DNA from: DATJXG01 sp035500455
GTDB lineage: Bacteria; Acidobacteriota; Terriglobia; Terriglobales; Acidobacteriaceae
Reading direction: 5' to 3'
Assembly (NCBI GenBank): GCA_035500455.1
Contig: DATJXG010000193.1
Coordinates: 1 to 25,583 of the forward strand
DNA: 25,583 nt
The notes beneath the pieces are model-generated. The model was given only the letters and a program-made list of their open reading frames with translations. It was not told the origin of the DNA and ran no database searches. Made by a program: the position numbers and the translations under genes. The first letter of the stretch is position 1. Each line of letters begins with the position of its first letter. Below are positions 1-9,163 of the stretch, piece by piece.

Positions 1-5
1 CGCAG

Positions 6-2492
6 TTGCGCAATTGCCGCTGGTTCTTCCGCGCCAGCTCGGGCTTGGCCGTGCTGGTGGGAGGATCGGCGCTTGCCGGCTGGGAGTTCGGCGTTCCGGC
101 CTTAATCAGCGTTCTTCCCGGCTCCGCCACTCTGAAGCCAAATACCGCGCTGTGCTTCGCGCTCGCAGGCCTCTCGCTCTGGCTGCAGCGTTTGCAGCCG
201 GATAAATTGCGCGGCCGGCGCGTTGGGCGAGCACGCATCGGCCAGGTGCTAGGCGGCGTGGTTGCGTCGGTCGGCTTGCTTACGCTGGCCGAACACGTAT
301 TCCACGTCAACCTGGCGCTAGACACGCTTTTTTTTCACGGCACGATAATAACTGCGGGTAGTTTCTTTTCTGGCCGAATGTCGGCCGCCTCTGCGTTCGG
401 CTTCTTGCTGCTGGGCATCAGCCTTCTGGGACTCGACGCCCGCCGCCGCTGGGCTTTTGCTTTTCAGGGATGCGCACTGTTCTCCGCCCTGGACGGGCTC
501 ATTGCGGTGGTCGGCTACATCTATGGGGTGCACGCTCTGTATGGTGTATCCGCCTTTTCATCCATGGCCTTGCGTACTGCCTTCCTTCTCTTCCTCCTGG
601 GGCTGGCATCGCTGGCGGCGCGTCCGCAATCCGGACTGATGGCAGCGGTGACCAGCGAGAGCCTGGGCGGCCTCATGGCGCGAAGCGTCTTGCCGCTGGC
701 CCTGGTGCTTCCCATTCTCGTTGGCTGGGGGCGCTGGCGCGCTCAAGTTGCGGGATATTTCGATACCGAGTTCGGAATGGCCATCTTTGCCCTGAGCAAT
801 GTCGTGATGTTCTCTATTTTGCTGTGGACCAGCGCCTTCTGGCTCAACCGGGTGGATGCCGAGCGCAAGCACATGGCCGAAGAAGTGACCAAGAGCGAGG
901 AGCGACTGCGGCTTTTTGTCGAGCATGCGCCGACCGCATTGGCCATGTTTGACCGTGAAATGCGTTACCTGCAGGTGAGCCGCCGCTGGCTGACCGATTA
1001 CGGATTGGAGGGCCGCGAACCGCTTGGCCTTTCGCACTACGAGATCTTCCCGGAGGTCCCCCAGCGATGGAAAGACGCGCATCGCCGCGGACTCGCAGGC
1101 GCGGTATTGCAGCAAGAGACCGATCGCTTCGAACGCGCGGACGGCCTGGTGCAATGGATCCGCTGGGAAATACGGCCGTGGTTTGACACCGGAGGTGAAA
1201 TCGGCGGAATCATCATCTTCACCGAAGACATCACCGCGCGCCAGCATGCGCAAGAGCGGTTGGCCATGCAGGCCGAAGAACTCGCCCAGCAGGCTGCGGA
1301 ATTGCATCGCTCCCGCGAAGCCTTAGCGGTGCAAACCCGTACCCTGCAAACTGTCCTCAACAGCATTGGGGAGGGGTTGATAGCAGCCGACGTCAACGGC
1401 AAATTCCTGCTCTGGAACCCTGCCGCCGACAGGATCCTGGGGCGGGGGCGAGCCGATGTGCCCCTCGGAGAGTGGGCGCGGCACTTTCGCGTCTTCCTGC
1501 CTGACCAGACCATTCCTTACCCGGAGGAGGAGCTTCCCCTGGCGCGCGCGCTTCGCGGACATGCCGCCAGCAGCGAGATGTTCATCCGCGGCGAAGAGTC
1601 GGACCACGGGGCATGGATCGAGGCCTCGGCACAACCGATGCGCGACGACAACGGAACCGTATGCGGCGGGGTGGTGGCGATTCGTGATATTACCCGCCGG
1701 GTTCTGGCCGACCGCGCCATCCGCGAACTCAATGCCAAGCTGGAACAGCGTGTGACCGAGCGCACCGCCGAACTGGTGGCGGCCAATCAGGAGATGGAGA
1801 CATTCAGCTACTCCGTGTCTCACGATCTGCGCGCGCCGCTCCGCCACATCTCCGGATTTGTCCGCATCCTGCGAGAGGACTTTGGGGCGGGAATGGACCT
1901 CGAGGCGCAATCCCACGTACGCCGCATCGAGGAGAGCGCGCACAGCATGACCCGCCTGGTGGACGAGATGTTGAGCCTCTCGCGCCTGGGCCGCCAGGCC
2001 CTCACTTGGCGGCCCACGGCGCTGAATCAACTGGTCGAGGAGGTCATTTCCCTTTTGGAGCCGGAAACCGCCGGACGGCGGATCGAATGGAAGATTGCCG
2101 CCCTCACCCCGGTGGAATGCGACGCTACCTTGATCAGGCAGGTCTTTCAGAACCTGATTTCCAACGCCTTGAAGTACTCGCGGCCGCGCGCGCAAACCGT
2201 GATTGAGATTGGCGAGATGGCCCACGCCGGCACGCCGGCAATCTTCATCCGCGACAACGGTGTGGGCTTCGACATGAAGTATGCCGACAAGCTGTTTACC
2301 GTTTTCCAGCGCCTGCACCGGGGAGAAGAGTTCGAGGGCACCGGTGTGGGGCTGGCTACGGCGGCGCGCATCGTGCAAAAGCACGGAGGGCGCATCTGGG
2401 CCGAAGCCGAGCTCGACCGGGGGGCAATTTTTTATTTCACTCTTGCCGGCGCCTCGTCCCGGGAAAAAAGGGCCGCAGCCGTCCAGAGATAG
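6..2492 (+). CDS. Membrane-bound PAS-PAS sensor histidine kinase (5' end may lie outside the window)
   Basis: Sensor kinase that should autophosphorylate and pass phosphate to a response regulator. Residues about 10-280 are a hydrophobic block of roughly eight membrane segments. Two PAS domains follow, at about 297-410 and 447-565, each ending in the usual D-I-T motif, then a coiled-coil linker. The dimerisation/phosphoacceptor domain has SHDLRAP with His606. The catalytic ATPase domain has an N box (NLISNALKYS), DNGVGFD and GTGVGLA. The H-box resembles phytochrome-type kinases, which often pair with small Rcp1-like regulators. The first available start is TTG at 6, but the frame is open to the window edge, so the true start may be upstream. 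The gene ends 41 nt before the ethylene-receptor-like kinase on the same strand. The signal sensed is unknown. The kinase call is secure; the exact N-terminus is not. Confidence 0.9.
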   Translation: MRNCRWFFRASSGLAVLVGGSALAGWEFGVPALISVLPGSATLKPNTALCFALAGLSLWLQRLQPDKLRGRRVGRARIGQVLGGVVASVGLLTLAEHVFHVNLALDTLFFHGTIITAGSFFSGRMSAASAFGFLLLGISLLGLDARRRWAFAFQGCALFSALDGLIAVVGYIYGVHALYGVSAFSSMALRTAFLLFLLGLASLAARPQSGLMAAVTSESLGGLMARSVLPLALVLPILVGWGRWRAQVAGYFDTEFGMAIFALSNVVMFSILLWTSAFWLNRVDAERKHMAEEVTKSEERLRLFVEHAPTALAMFDREMRYLQVSRRWLTDYGLEGREPLGLSHYEIFPEVPQRWKDAHRRGLAGAVLQQETDRFERADGLVQWIRWEIRPWFDTGGEIGGIIIFTEDITARQHAQERLAMQAEELAQQAAELHRSREALAVQTRTLQTVLNSIGEGLIAADVNGKFLLWNPAADRILGRGRADVPLGEWARHFRVFLPDQTIPYPEEELPLARALRGHAASSEMFIRGEESDHGAWIEASAQPMRDDNGTVCGGVVAIRDITRRVLADRAIRELNAKLEQRVTERTAELVAANQEMETFSYSVSHDLRAPLRHISGFVRILREDFGAGMDLEAQSHVRRIEESAHSMTRLVDEMLSLSRLGRQALTWRPTALNQLVEEVISLLEPETAGRRIEWKIAALTPVECDATLIRQVFQNLISNALKYSRPRAQTVIEIGEMAHAGTPAIFIRDNGVGFDMKYADKLFTVFQRLHRGEEFEGTGVGLATAARIVQKHGGRIWAEAELDRGAIFYFTLAGASSREKRAAAVQR

Positions 2493-2533
2493 CGGGTATG
2501 AAAGGCGATGGCAATCGTCGCGCGGAGGGCTGA

Positions 2534-4546
2534 ATGTTGGCACAGCTGATGTCGCAGGACTTCATGCCGCACGGCTATTGCTACCTGTGGGACCCGTGGA
2601 TCCTCTGGCTGCACGTGCTCTCCGACGGCCTGATCGTTCTGGCTTACTACAGCATTCCCATTGCGCTGGTCACGCTGGTTCGCAAACGGCACGATCTGCC
2701 CTTCAATTGGGTGTTCTGGATTTTCAGTCTCTTCATCGTGGGCTGCGGCACCACTCACTTGATGGAAATCTGGACGGTCTGGCACGGATCGTATCTGCTC
2801 TCCGGCCTGGTGAAAGCATTTACCGCCGTGGTTTCGGTAGCCACCGCCGTGGTGCTCTTCCCGCTGGTGCCCAAGGCCGTGGCCCTGCCCAGCCTCGGGC
2901 AACTGCACGCCATCAATCGCGAACTGGAGTCGCAGATTGCCGAACGCACGCGAACCGCGCGGCAACTTCGGGAAACCCTGGAGCAACGCGAGCGCGCATT
3001 CGCGGACCTGGCCCGGGAGAAATCCACCGTGGCCGACCTGCGGCGGGTCCAGACTGCACTACGGGAGAGCGAAGAGCGCTTCCGCGGGGTCATCGAGTCC
3101 GCCATGGACGCCATCATCACCATCAATGAGCAGCACAGGATTGTGATGTTCAACCGCGCTGCCGAGACGGTCTTCGGCTGCCCGGCCGAGCAAGCCCTGG
3201 GAACCAATACCGAACGCTTCGTTCCGCAGCGCTACCGGTCGGCTCATGCTTCCCACATTCGCAAATTCGCACAGACCGGAATCACATCCCGGCGAATGAG
3301 CGGCGTGGCCGGGTTGTGGGCGCTGCGCTCCGACGGCACCGAGTTTCCCATCGAAGCCTCCATCTCCCAGGTGACTGCGGGAGGGGAAAAACTCCTCAGC
3401 GTGATCCTCCGGGATATAACCGAGCGCCGCAATGTGGAAGCGGCAAATCTGCGGCTGGCCGCCATCGTCGAGTCGTCCACGGATGCAATCATCAGTAAAG
3501 ACCTGAATGGGATCATCATCAGCTGGAACCAGGGGGCGCAGCAGATGTTCGGGTATTCCGCCCAGGAGATCGTGGGCCACCCGGTGGCCAGGCTCATCCC
3601 TCCCGGCCGTCAAAGCGAAGAAAATGACATCCTGGAGCGGGTCCGCCGAGGCGAGCGGGTGCAGCCCTTTGAAACCGTCCGCCTAAGGAAGGATGGCAAG
3701 GAGATTCAGGTCTCCGCCGCCGCCTCTCCGGTGAAAGATGCCGCCGGCCGGGTGATCGGCGCCTCCAAGATCGCGCGCGACATCACTGAGCAAAAGCGGG
3801 TGCAGGCCGAACTGCAAAAACAGCGAGCGGAATTAGCCCGCTCCAACAGCGACCTCGAGCAGTTCGCTTACGCCGCGTCCCACGACTTGCAGGAGCCGCT
3901 GCGGGCGGTGGCCGGCTGTGTGCATCTGTTGCAGGCCCGCTATGGGGACCAGCTCGACGAGCGCGCCCATGAGTATATGTACCACGCGGTGGAGGGCGCG
4001 GCCCGCATGCAAAACCTGATTGACGACCTGCTCTCGTTTTCGCGGCTGGGCACACACGGCAAAGAGTTCCAGGCGGTGGCTTGCGAAGGCGCGCTGGAGA
4101 ATGCCCTGAAAAACCTCAGCGTGGCCATTCGCGAGAAGCAGGCCGAGATTGAGCACGACCCCTTGCCTGTGGTTTCTGGTGACCTGTCGCAGCTTTCGCT
4201 TTTGTTTCAGAACCTGATCGGCAACGCCCTGAAATTCTGCGGCGCGGAAACTCCCCGCATTCACATCGGGGCCCAGGACCACCAGAACGAGTGGGAGATT
4301 TCGGTGCGCGACAACGGCATCGGTATCAATCCAGAATACTTCCAACGTATTTTTGTCATCTTCCAGCGCCTGCATACCCGCAAGGACTATCCCGGCACCG
4401 GCATGGGGCTGGCGTTGTGCAAGAAGATTGTAGAGCGCCATGGGGGCCGGATTTGGGTCGAGTCCGAATCGGGAAACGGAACCACCTTCCGTTTCACCTT
4501 GCCCGCGCCGCAACCCTCGCAAGGGCGGGTAGTCTTGGAAGAATAA
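2534..4546 (+). CDS. Ethylene-receptor-like sensor histidine kinase (ETR1-type membrane domain, PAS-PAS-HisKA-HATPase)
   Basis: 670-aa hybrid of a plant-type ethylene-sensing membrane domain and a bacterial kinase. Residues 1-125 hold three hydrophobic helices with Asp31, Tyr38, Ile41, Pro42, Ile68, Cys71 and His75. These match ETR1 Asp25, Tyr32, Ile35, Pro36, Ile62, Cys65 and His69 at a constant offset of +6; in ETR1 the Cys and His bind the Cu(I) cofactor. A coiled coil (about 125-175) leads to two PAS domains (about 178-295 and 305-420), HisKA with SHDLQEP (His450) and an HATPase domain (NLIGNALKF, DNGIGI, GTGMGLALC). There is no GAF or receiver domain, unlike ETR1. ATG 2534 has a GGAGGG Shine-Dalgarno sequence. 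The Rcp1-like regulator starts 28 nt downstream and is the likely phosphate acceptor. Binding of ethylene or another small olefin is inferred from family knowledge and is untested here. Confidence 0.9.
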   Translation: MLAQLMSQDFMPHGYCYLWDPWILWLHVLSDGLIVLAYYSIPIALVTLVRKRHDLPFNWVFWIFSLFIVGCGTTHLMEIWTVWHGSYLLSGLVKAFTAVVSVATAVVLFPLVPKAVALPSLGQLHAINRELESQIAERTRTARQLRETLEQRERAFADLAREKSTVADLRRVQTALRESEERFRGVIESAMDAIITINEQHRIVMFNRAAETVFGCPAEQALGTNTERFVPQRYRSAHASHIRKFAQTGITSRRMSGVAGLWALRSDGTEFPIEASISQVTAGGEKLLSVILRDITERRNVEAANLRLAAIVESSTDAIISKDLNGIIISWNQGAQQMFGYSAQEIVGHPVARLIPPGRQSEENDILERVRRGERVQPFETVRLRKDGKEIQVSAAASPVKDAAGRVIGASKIARDITEQKRVQAELQKQRAELARSNSDLEQFAYAASHDLQEPLRAVAGCVHLLQARYGDQLDERAHEYMYHAVEGAARMQNLIDDLLSFSRLGTHGKEFQAVACEGALENALKNLSVAIREKQAEIEHDPLPVVSGDLSQLSLLFQNLIGNALKFCGAETPRIHIGAQDHQNEWEISVRDNGIGINPEYFQRIFVIFQRLHTRKDYPGTGMGLALCKKIVERHGGRIWVESESGNGTTFRFTLPAPQPSQGRVVLEE

Positions 4547-4574
4547 CTGAGCATTGCCGAGATGCAGATCCGAG

Positions 4575-5036
4575 ATGCCGATATTGACCGTTAAACCCGA
4601 GGCCGAAGTGGTTGACATCCTGCTGGTCGAGGATAGTCCCAGCGACGCCCTGATGACGCGGGAAGCGCTGGAGTTCTCCCGGGTCCGGAACACGCTGCAC
4701 ACGGTCGATGACGGTGTGGAGGCGATGGCTTTCCTGCGTAAGGAAGGCAAATACTCCGGCTCGCCAACGCCCGGCCTCATCCTCTTGGATTTGCATCTGC
4801 CGCGCAAGAGCGGCCTGGAGGTATTAGCCGAAATCAAGAACGACGACAAGTTGAAACTCATTCCGGTGGTGATTCTGACCACCTCCAAAGCGGAGGAAGA
4901 CATTGCAAAATCCTACGGGTTGCACGCCAACTGTTACATCGCCAAGCCGGTTGAGTTCGCCAAGCTGGCGGACGCGGTGCGCGGCATTCGCGATTTCTGG
5001 CTGTGTCTGGTGACCCTGCCGTCGGAGGGCAAATGA
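4575..5036 (+). CDS. Single-domain response regulator, Rcp1-like
   Basis: A stand-alone CheY-fold receiver of about 153 aa with no output domain. The motif ILLVEDSPSD gives the acidic pocket, LILLDLHLP carries the phosphoacceptor (Asp72 from ATG 4575), VILTTSK carries the switch Thr, and YIAKPV the conserved Lys. The insert-containing pattern around LRKEGKY is typical of Rcp1-type regulators paired with phytochrome-like kinases. The frame also opens at TTG 4554, but ATG 4575 starts just before the conserved fold and is preferred. It lies 28 nt after the ethylene-receptor-like kinase, so it is probably the phosphate acceptor for that kinase or for the first one. How it passes the signal on (protein partner or next kinase) is unknown. 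Confidence 0.88.
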   Translation: MPILTVKPEAEVVDILLVEDSPSDALMTREALEFSRVRNTLHTVDDGVEAMAFLRKEGKYSGSPTPGLILLDLHLPRKSGLEVLAEIKNDDKLKLIPVVILTTSKAEEDIAKSYGLHANCYIAKPVEFAKLADAVRGIRDFWLCLVTLPSEGK

Positions 5037-5229
5037 GTTGCCCGCTCCGCGATGGTAAGGCGCTGGTTGGAAACTTTCGACGAGATGCGGCGATTACCGC
5101 AACCTGAAATGCCCGGCTCCAGACGCCGCCCCCAGCGGGCGCCGGCCGAGGAGACTGCCCGATCAATCCACCGTTTAGCGTTCCGCGAAACGCCAGATGG
5201 AACTCACGCACTAGTTTAAGGATGGCGCC

Positions 5230-7206
5230 ATGAGCGAGGAAACAAGCCCGGCGGGGAGTGAATCGAGGCACGTGCAAGTCCTCTATTTCGAGGACACAGA
5301 TGCCGATGCGTTGTCGGTGAGATCACACATGGAATCGGTGCCGGCACTGCGGGTGGAACTCACGCCGGTGAAACGGCTGGACGCCGGACTCGCGCTCCTG
5401 AAGGAACGCGGCTTTGACCTGGCGTTGCTGGACTTGAATCTGCCCGACAGCCAGGGGTTGCATTCCCTGGATCGGCTGCGCGAAGCCGCGCCCTCGCTGC
5501 CGGTAGTTGTGATCATTAGCGTGATGGACGACGCCATGGCTCTCGAAATACTGAAGCGGGGCGCGCAGGAGTGCCTGACCAAGGGCCCGGCGCTGGAGGC
5601 CAGGCTGGCGAACAGCATCCGCTTCGCCATGTGCCGCCAACAAAGGGCCACCGAAGTTGCCCTGCGAGTGCGCCAGGCCGAAGCCAGCGGGGCCCATGCC
5701 AGCACGATCGTCGAAGCGACCCCGAACGCAGTAGTAGTGCTCGACCGCCAGGGAACCGTCCGCTTCGCCAACCCGGCGGCGGAGGCAATGTTTGCCCACA
5801 AAGGCAACGAGTTGCTGTCCCAGCAGCTGGGGCTGCCGCTCGCCGATGGTCAGACCACCGAACTCGAGATTGTGCAGCGGAACGGTCAAAGCGGAGTGGC
5901 CGAGCTTCACGTGGTTGAAATCGACTGGGATGAGGGGCGCGCGTACCTGGCGACGCTGCGCGACATCACCGAGCGCAAGCAGATGGAGATGGCTCTGGTC
6001 CGGGCCGAGAAGATGCAGGCGCTGGGCACCCTGGCCGGTGGCATCGCCCACGACTTCAACAATATTCTGCTCACCGTTTCCGGCAACGCCAAGCTGGCCC
6101 TTGAGGATCTGCCTCCCGATAGTCCCGCCTACGACAACGTGCTGGAGATCGCCAAGGCGGGCAGCCGCGCCACCGCGCTCACCCGGAAAATCCTGAGTTT
6201 CAGCCGCCAGCAGGAGATCAAGCGGGAGGTCGTGCAGGTCCAGCCCGTGGTGGAAGAGACGCTCGCCCTGCTGCGGGCAACACTGCCTCCCCGCATCGAA
6301 ATCCACGGGAATTTCCCCGCCGGCCTGCCTCCGATTTCCGCCGATGCCTCGCAGTTACAGCAGATCGTCATGAACCTGGCCACCAACGCGGCTGACGCCA
6401 TCGGCGAGCAAGGCGGCGCGCTGGAGATTTCTGCCGCCCTGGTCCACCTCAACGGCAATGGATCCAGCCTCTCCTCGAAGCTGCCCCACGGCGATTACGT
6501 CCGGCTCTCATTCAAAGACACGGGGCCGGGCATCGACAAACACACCCTGGGCCGCGTTTTCGAGCCTTTTTTTACCACCAAAGCGCAGGGCCGGGGGACG
6601 GGCATGGGCCTGCCTATCGTCCACGGCATCATGAAAAACCACCTGGGCGAGGTCACGGTCTACAGCGAAGTGGGCAAAGGAGCGGTGTTCAATCTTTATT
6701 TTCCGGTGGCAGAACACGCCGCCATGCAGGTTCAACCAGCCGCTCCAATTCCACAAGGCCGGGGCCAGCACATTCTGTACGTGGACGATGAAGAGCCCCT
6801 GGTGCTGCTGATCACCCGCACCCTGAAGCGGCTGGGATACGAGGTCACGGGCTTCACCGATCCGTTGCAGGCGCTGCACGCCCTGCGGCAGCATCCTTGC
6901 TCATTTCGCGCGCTGGTTACCGATCTCTCCATGCCCGCAATGTCCGGCACCGATCTCGCGCGTGAGGCTCTCGAAATCTGTCCCCAGCTCCCGGTCATCC
7001 TTACCAGCGGTTACATCCGCCCGCAGGACCAGGAAGTCGCCCAGCGGGTGGGAGTGCGCGAACTACTCCTGAAGCCGGACACTGTGGAAGAGTTAGGAGC
7101 GGTCTTGCAGCGGGTCCTGGGGGGGAATGAATGTGAACCGGAGTCTGCGAAAGGCTTTGCCTCAGATACCCAGATTCGCCGGTCTCGACGGGCAGGCACC
7201 TCGTAG
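5230..7206 (+). CDS. Hybrid histidine kinase/response regulator (REC-PAS-HisKA-HATPase-REC)
   Basis: 658-aa soluble hybrid kinase with no membrane segment. An N-terminal receiver (about 15-130) has LLDLNLP with Asp68 and a Lys in LTKG. A PAS domain follows at about 155-255. The HisKA motif GGIAHDFNNIL (His274) is typical of NtrB-like hybrid kinases. The HATPase domain has NLATNAADA, DTGPGID and GRGTGMGLP. The C-terminal receiver (about 510-630) has YVDDEEP, VTDLSMP with Asp565 and LLKPD. ATG 5230 is preceded by AAGGA. An N-terminal receiver suggests it is an intermediate in a phosphorelay, perhaps taking input from the upstream kinases. It is separated from the small regulator by 193 nt, so it may or may not share their transcript. 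The final output protein is not in the window. Confidence 0.9.
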   Translation: MSEETSPAGSESRHVQVLYFEDTDADALSVRSHMESVPALRVELTPVKRLDAGLALLKERGFDLALLDLNLPDSQGLHSLDRLREAAPSLPVVVIISVMDDAMALEILKRGAQECLTKGPALEARLANSIRFAMCRQQRATEVALRVRQAEASGAHASTIVEATPNAVVVLDRQGTVRFANPAAEAMFAHKGNELLSQQLGLPLADGQTTELEIVQRNGQSGVAELHVVEIDWDEGRAYLATLRDITERKQMEMALVRAEKMQALGTLAGGIAHDFNNILLTVSGNAKLALEDLPPDSPAYDNVLEIAKAGSRATALTRKILSFSRQQEIKREVVQVQPVVEETLALLRATLPPRIEIHGNFPAGLPPISADASQLQQIVMNLATNAADAIGEQGGALEISAALVHLNGNGSSLSSKLPHGDYVRLSFKDTGPGIDKHTLGRVFEPFFTTKAQGRGTGMGLPIVHGIMKNHLGEVTVYSEVGKGAVFNLYFPVAEHAAMQVQPAAPIPQGRGQHILYVDDEEPLVLLITRTLKRLGYEVTGFTDPLQALHALRQHPCSFRALVTDLSMPAMSGTDLAREALEICPQLPVILTSGYIRPQDQEVAQRVGVRELLLKPDTVEELGAVLQRVLGGNECEPESAKGFASDTQIRRSRRAGTS

Positions 7207-7252
7207 GCCAGGCCGGCAGCTGTTCTGTCACCCTCACGCAAAGCGAAGTTCA

Positions 7253-7274
7253 ATGTAGGCGCCCGCGCCTACAT
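7253..7274. repeat. Perfect short inverted repeat between hybrid kinase and phosphoesterase genes
   Basis: ATGTAGGCG and CGCCTACAT flank a 4-nt CCCG, giving a perfect 9-bp stem that begins 46 nt after the hybrid kinase stop. There is no T-tract after it, so it is a weak candidate for a Rho-independent terminator. It could also be an operator for the downstream gene. The structure is certain; the role is not. Confidence 0.5.
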
Positions 7275-7411
7275 GAAGCATATGACTACAAACACTGCTA
7301 TTGTCTCAATAAGCTATGCCTTTTTATGCCTTAAGCCATTCATGTCGGCGCAAGCCACGTCCGCCATCCGGGTTCGGCCAGCCGCTCCACAATCGCGACC
7401 GATCCGTTTGC

Positions 7412-8956
7412 ATGATTCGCCTGCGCAAGTTTGGAATCATCTTTCTCGCCGGCCTCGCCCTCACTCTTCCCCGCCAGGCTGGGGCCATCTCCTTCTATGG
7501 GGATGGACAGAGCCAGGCATCTGCACACAACGCCAACGAACAGGACAGCTTTCCGGCACTCCTGGTCAGCGACATCCATTTTGATCCTTTCCTGGATCCC
7601 GCCAAGGCGCGGCAGCTTGTCAGCGCGCCCCTGTCCCAATGGAACGCGATTCTTTCGGCGCCGCCTTCAGCCGATCAAGGGCAGGCCGTAGCCGAATTGC
7701 AACAAAGGTGCAGCGGGCGCGGGCAGGATGCTTCCTATACCTTGCTGCAATCCAGTCTGCAGGCGATGCGCACCCAGGCAGCCGACGCAAAATTCATCAC
7801 CGTGAGCGGCGACCTCATCGCCCACTCTTTTTTCTGCAAGTACACGGCACTGGTTCCGGGATCGAAGTCGGGCGATTACCAGGCCTTTGTGCTGAATACC
7901 CTGAATTTTGTCCTGGGAGAGCTGCGTAGCGCTTTCCCCGGCAGACCCATTTATGTGGCCCTCGGCAATAACGACACCGCCTGCGACGATTATCGGCTTG
8001 ATGCGGGGAGCGATTTTCTGGATGAGGCCGGAAGGATCATAGCGCTGAGCCTGCCGGCCTCGGAGCAGCAGGCAGCGCGCCGAATGTTTGCCCAGGGCGG
8101 CTACTACAGTTCGGCGATGGGAACGGTCATGCCGGGCACGCGCTTGATCGTCATCAATGACCTCTTTCTCTCCCCGAAATACAGCACGTGCGCCGGCAAG
8201 GCGAACGCCACTGCCGGCGCGGAAGAGCTGGCCTGGTTGCGCAATGAGTTGTCACAGCTGCGGAAATCAGGTCAAAAGGCCTGGGTGATGGGGCATATCC
8301 CTCCAGGGGCGGATCCCTACTCTACCGCAACCAAGTTCAAAGACATCTGCGCGAAGGACGCTCCTGAAATGTTTCTGGCCTCGGACGACCTGGCTGATCT
8401 GCTGATTGAGTATGCCGACGTCATCCGGCTGGGAATCTTCGCCCACTCACACATGGATGAAATGCGGCTCCTGCAGCCGCAAAACGGCGATCGAGAAACC
8501 TCAGACCAGCATAGCGTCGCGGTTAAGATTCTTCCTTCCATCTCGCCGGTTGACGGCAACGATCCGTCGTTCACCATCGCCCGCATCGATCCAGCCGCTG
8601 CGTTGCTGCAGGATTATGAAGTGATTGCGGCTTCCAACCTGACGGGTATCGCTGCCGCATGGTCCAGAGAGTACGACTATGCTCAGGTCTACCATCAAAC
8701 ACAGTTCTCGCCCGCGGCGCTCAAGGAGCTGATTTCGACGTTCGAGAATGATAGCAGCGCAAAGACCGCCGCCAGCCAGGAATATCTTCGCGATTACTTC
8801 GTTGGTGATCGTTCTGCGGAACTCAAACCGCTCTGGCGCCCATACGTCTGCACTCTCGCCAATCACACTGCCAGGGCGTTCGCAGCCTGCGTGTGTTCGG
8901 CCGGCTCCGACAGGCTGCGATCGAGGGTGGCAGATTCGGGTGATAACGGTCCGTAG
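7412..8956 (+). CDS. Secreted metallophosphoesterase (acid-sphingomyelinase/PPN1-like calcineurin fold)
   Basis: 514-aa predicted exported phosphoesterase. From ATG 7412 the N-terminus reads as a signal peptide with cleavage likely after QAGA. The calcineurin-like metal motifs appear in order: SDIHFDP, SGDLIAH, LGNND, MGHIPPG and FAHSHMD. Two deviate from the textbook GNHD and GHxH: here they read GNND and AHSH, a pattern I associate with the sphingomyelinase-like branch. Cysteines in the mature part could form disulfides, consistent with export. The frame is also open from ATG 7316, but that start adds an Arg-rich leader before the signal peptide and has no clear ribosome binding site; 7412 has none either. 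The substrate is unknown: a phosphodiester or polyphosphate. The gene is convergent with the SYLF lipoprotein gene. Confidence 0.8.
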   Translation: MIRLRKFGIIFLAGLALTLPRQAGAISFYGDGQSQASAHNANEQDSFPALLVSDIHFDPFLDPAKARQLVSAPLSQWNAILSAPPSADQGQAVAELQQRCSGRGQDASYTLLQSSLQAMRTQAADAKFITVSGDLIAHSFFCKYTALVPGSKSGDYQAFVLNTLNFVLGELRSAFPGRPIYVALGNNDTACDDYRLDAGSDFLDEAGRIIALSLPASEQQAARRMFAQGGYYSSAMGTVMPGTRLIVINDLFLSPKYSTCAGKANATAGAEELAWLRNELSQLRKSGQKAWVMGHIPPGADPYSTATKFKDICAKDAPEMFLASDDLADLLIEYADVIRLGIFAHSHMDEMRLLQPQNGDRETSDQHSVAVKILPSISPVDGNDPSFTIARIDPAAALLQDYEVIAASNLTGIAAAWSREYDYAQVYHQTQFSPAALKELISTFENDSSAKTAASQEYLRDYFVGDRSAELKPLWRPYVCTLANHTARAFAACVCSAGSDRLRSRVADSGDNGP

Positions 8957-8996
8957 TTTGCAGCCCCGAGGTGAATGGCGACAGCATCACTCGGAT

Positions 8997-9114
8997 TTTA
9001 CCTTCGTGAACCTTCGTGTAACCTTCGTGCTCCTTTGTGGTTAGCTCTTTGACGACGCCGTCAAAGACCTTCACGCGAAGGAGACGACGGGTTCACGAAG
9101 GTTCAGAAGGTAAA
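8997..9114. repeat. Long imperfect hairpin of CCTTCGTG-type tandem units at a convergent junction
   Basis: The left arm holds successive units CCTTCGTGAA, CCTTCGTGTA, ACCTTCGTGC and TCCTTTGTGG. The right arm carries the complement (TTCACGAAGGTTC, GAAGGTAAA). At the tip, CTTTGACG (9047-9054) and CGTCAAAG (9059-9066) pair perfectly around ACGC. It occupies most of the gap between the stops of two convergent genes, so it could terminate transcription from both sides. It shares an identical 19-nt stretch (9002-9020) with the element at 22619. Confidence 0.75.
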
Positions 9115-9163
9115 GTCCACCGCTTTCGCCGCGCCCCGGTAACGAACTCATTGCGACAGTCCA

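Noticed and set aside
1323..2543. 406-aa open frame antisense to the first histidine kinase (and similar ones at 558-1307, 3833-4903 and 5323-6306)
   Set aside because: Each lies fully opposite a kinase gene with clear domains. Long antisense frames are expected in GC-rich genes, and their products have no recognisable domains.
5052..5219. 55-aa Arg-rich open frame filling the gap between the response regulator and the hybrid kinase
   Set aside because: No ribosome binding site before its ATG, no recognisable motif, and the composition is that of translated non-coding GC-rich DNA.
8997..9114. CRISPR array, suggested by repeated CCTTCGTG units
   Set aside because: Units are adjacent at 9-11 nt with no spacers of 25-40 nt, and the arms form a hairpin. 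No cas gene is present.
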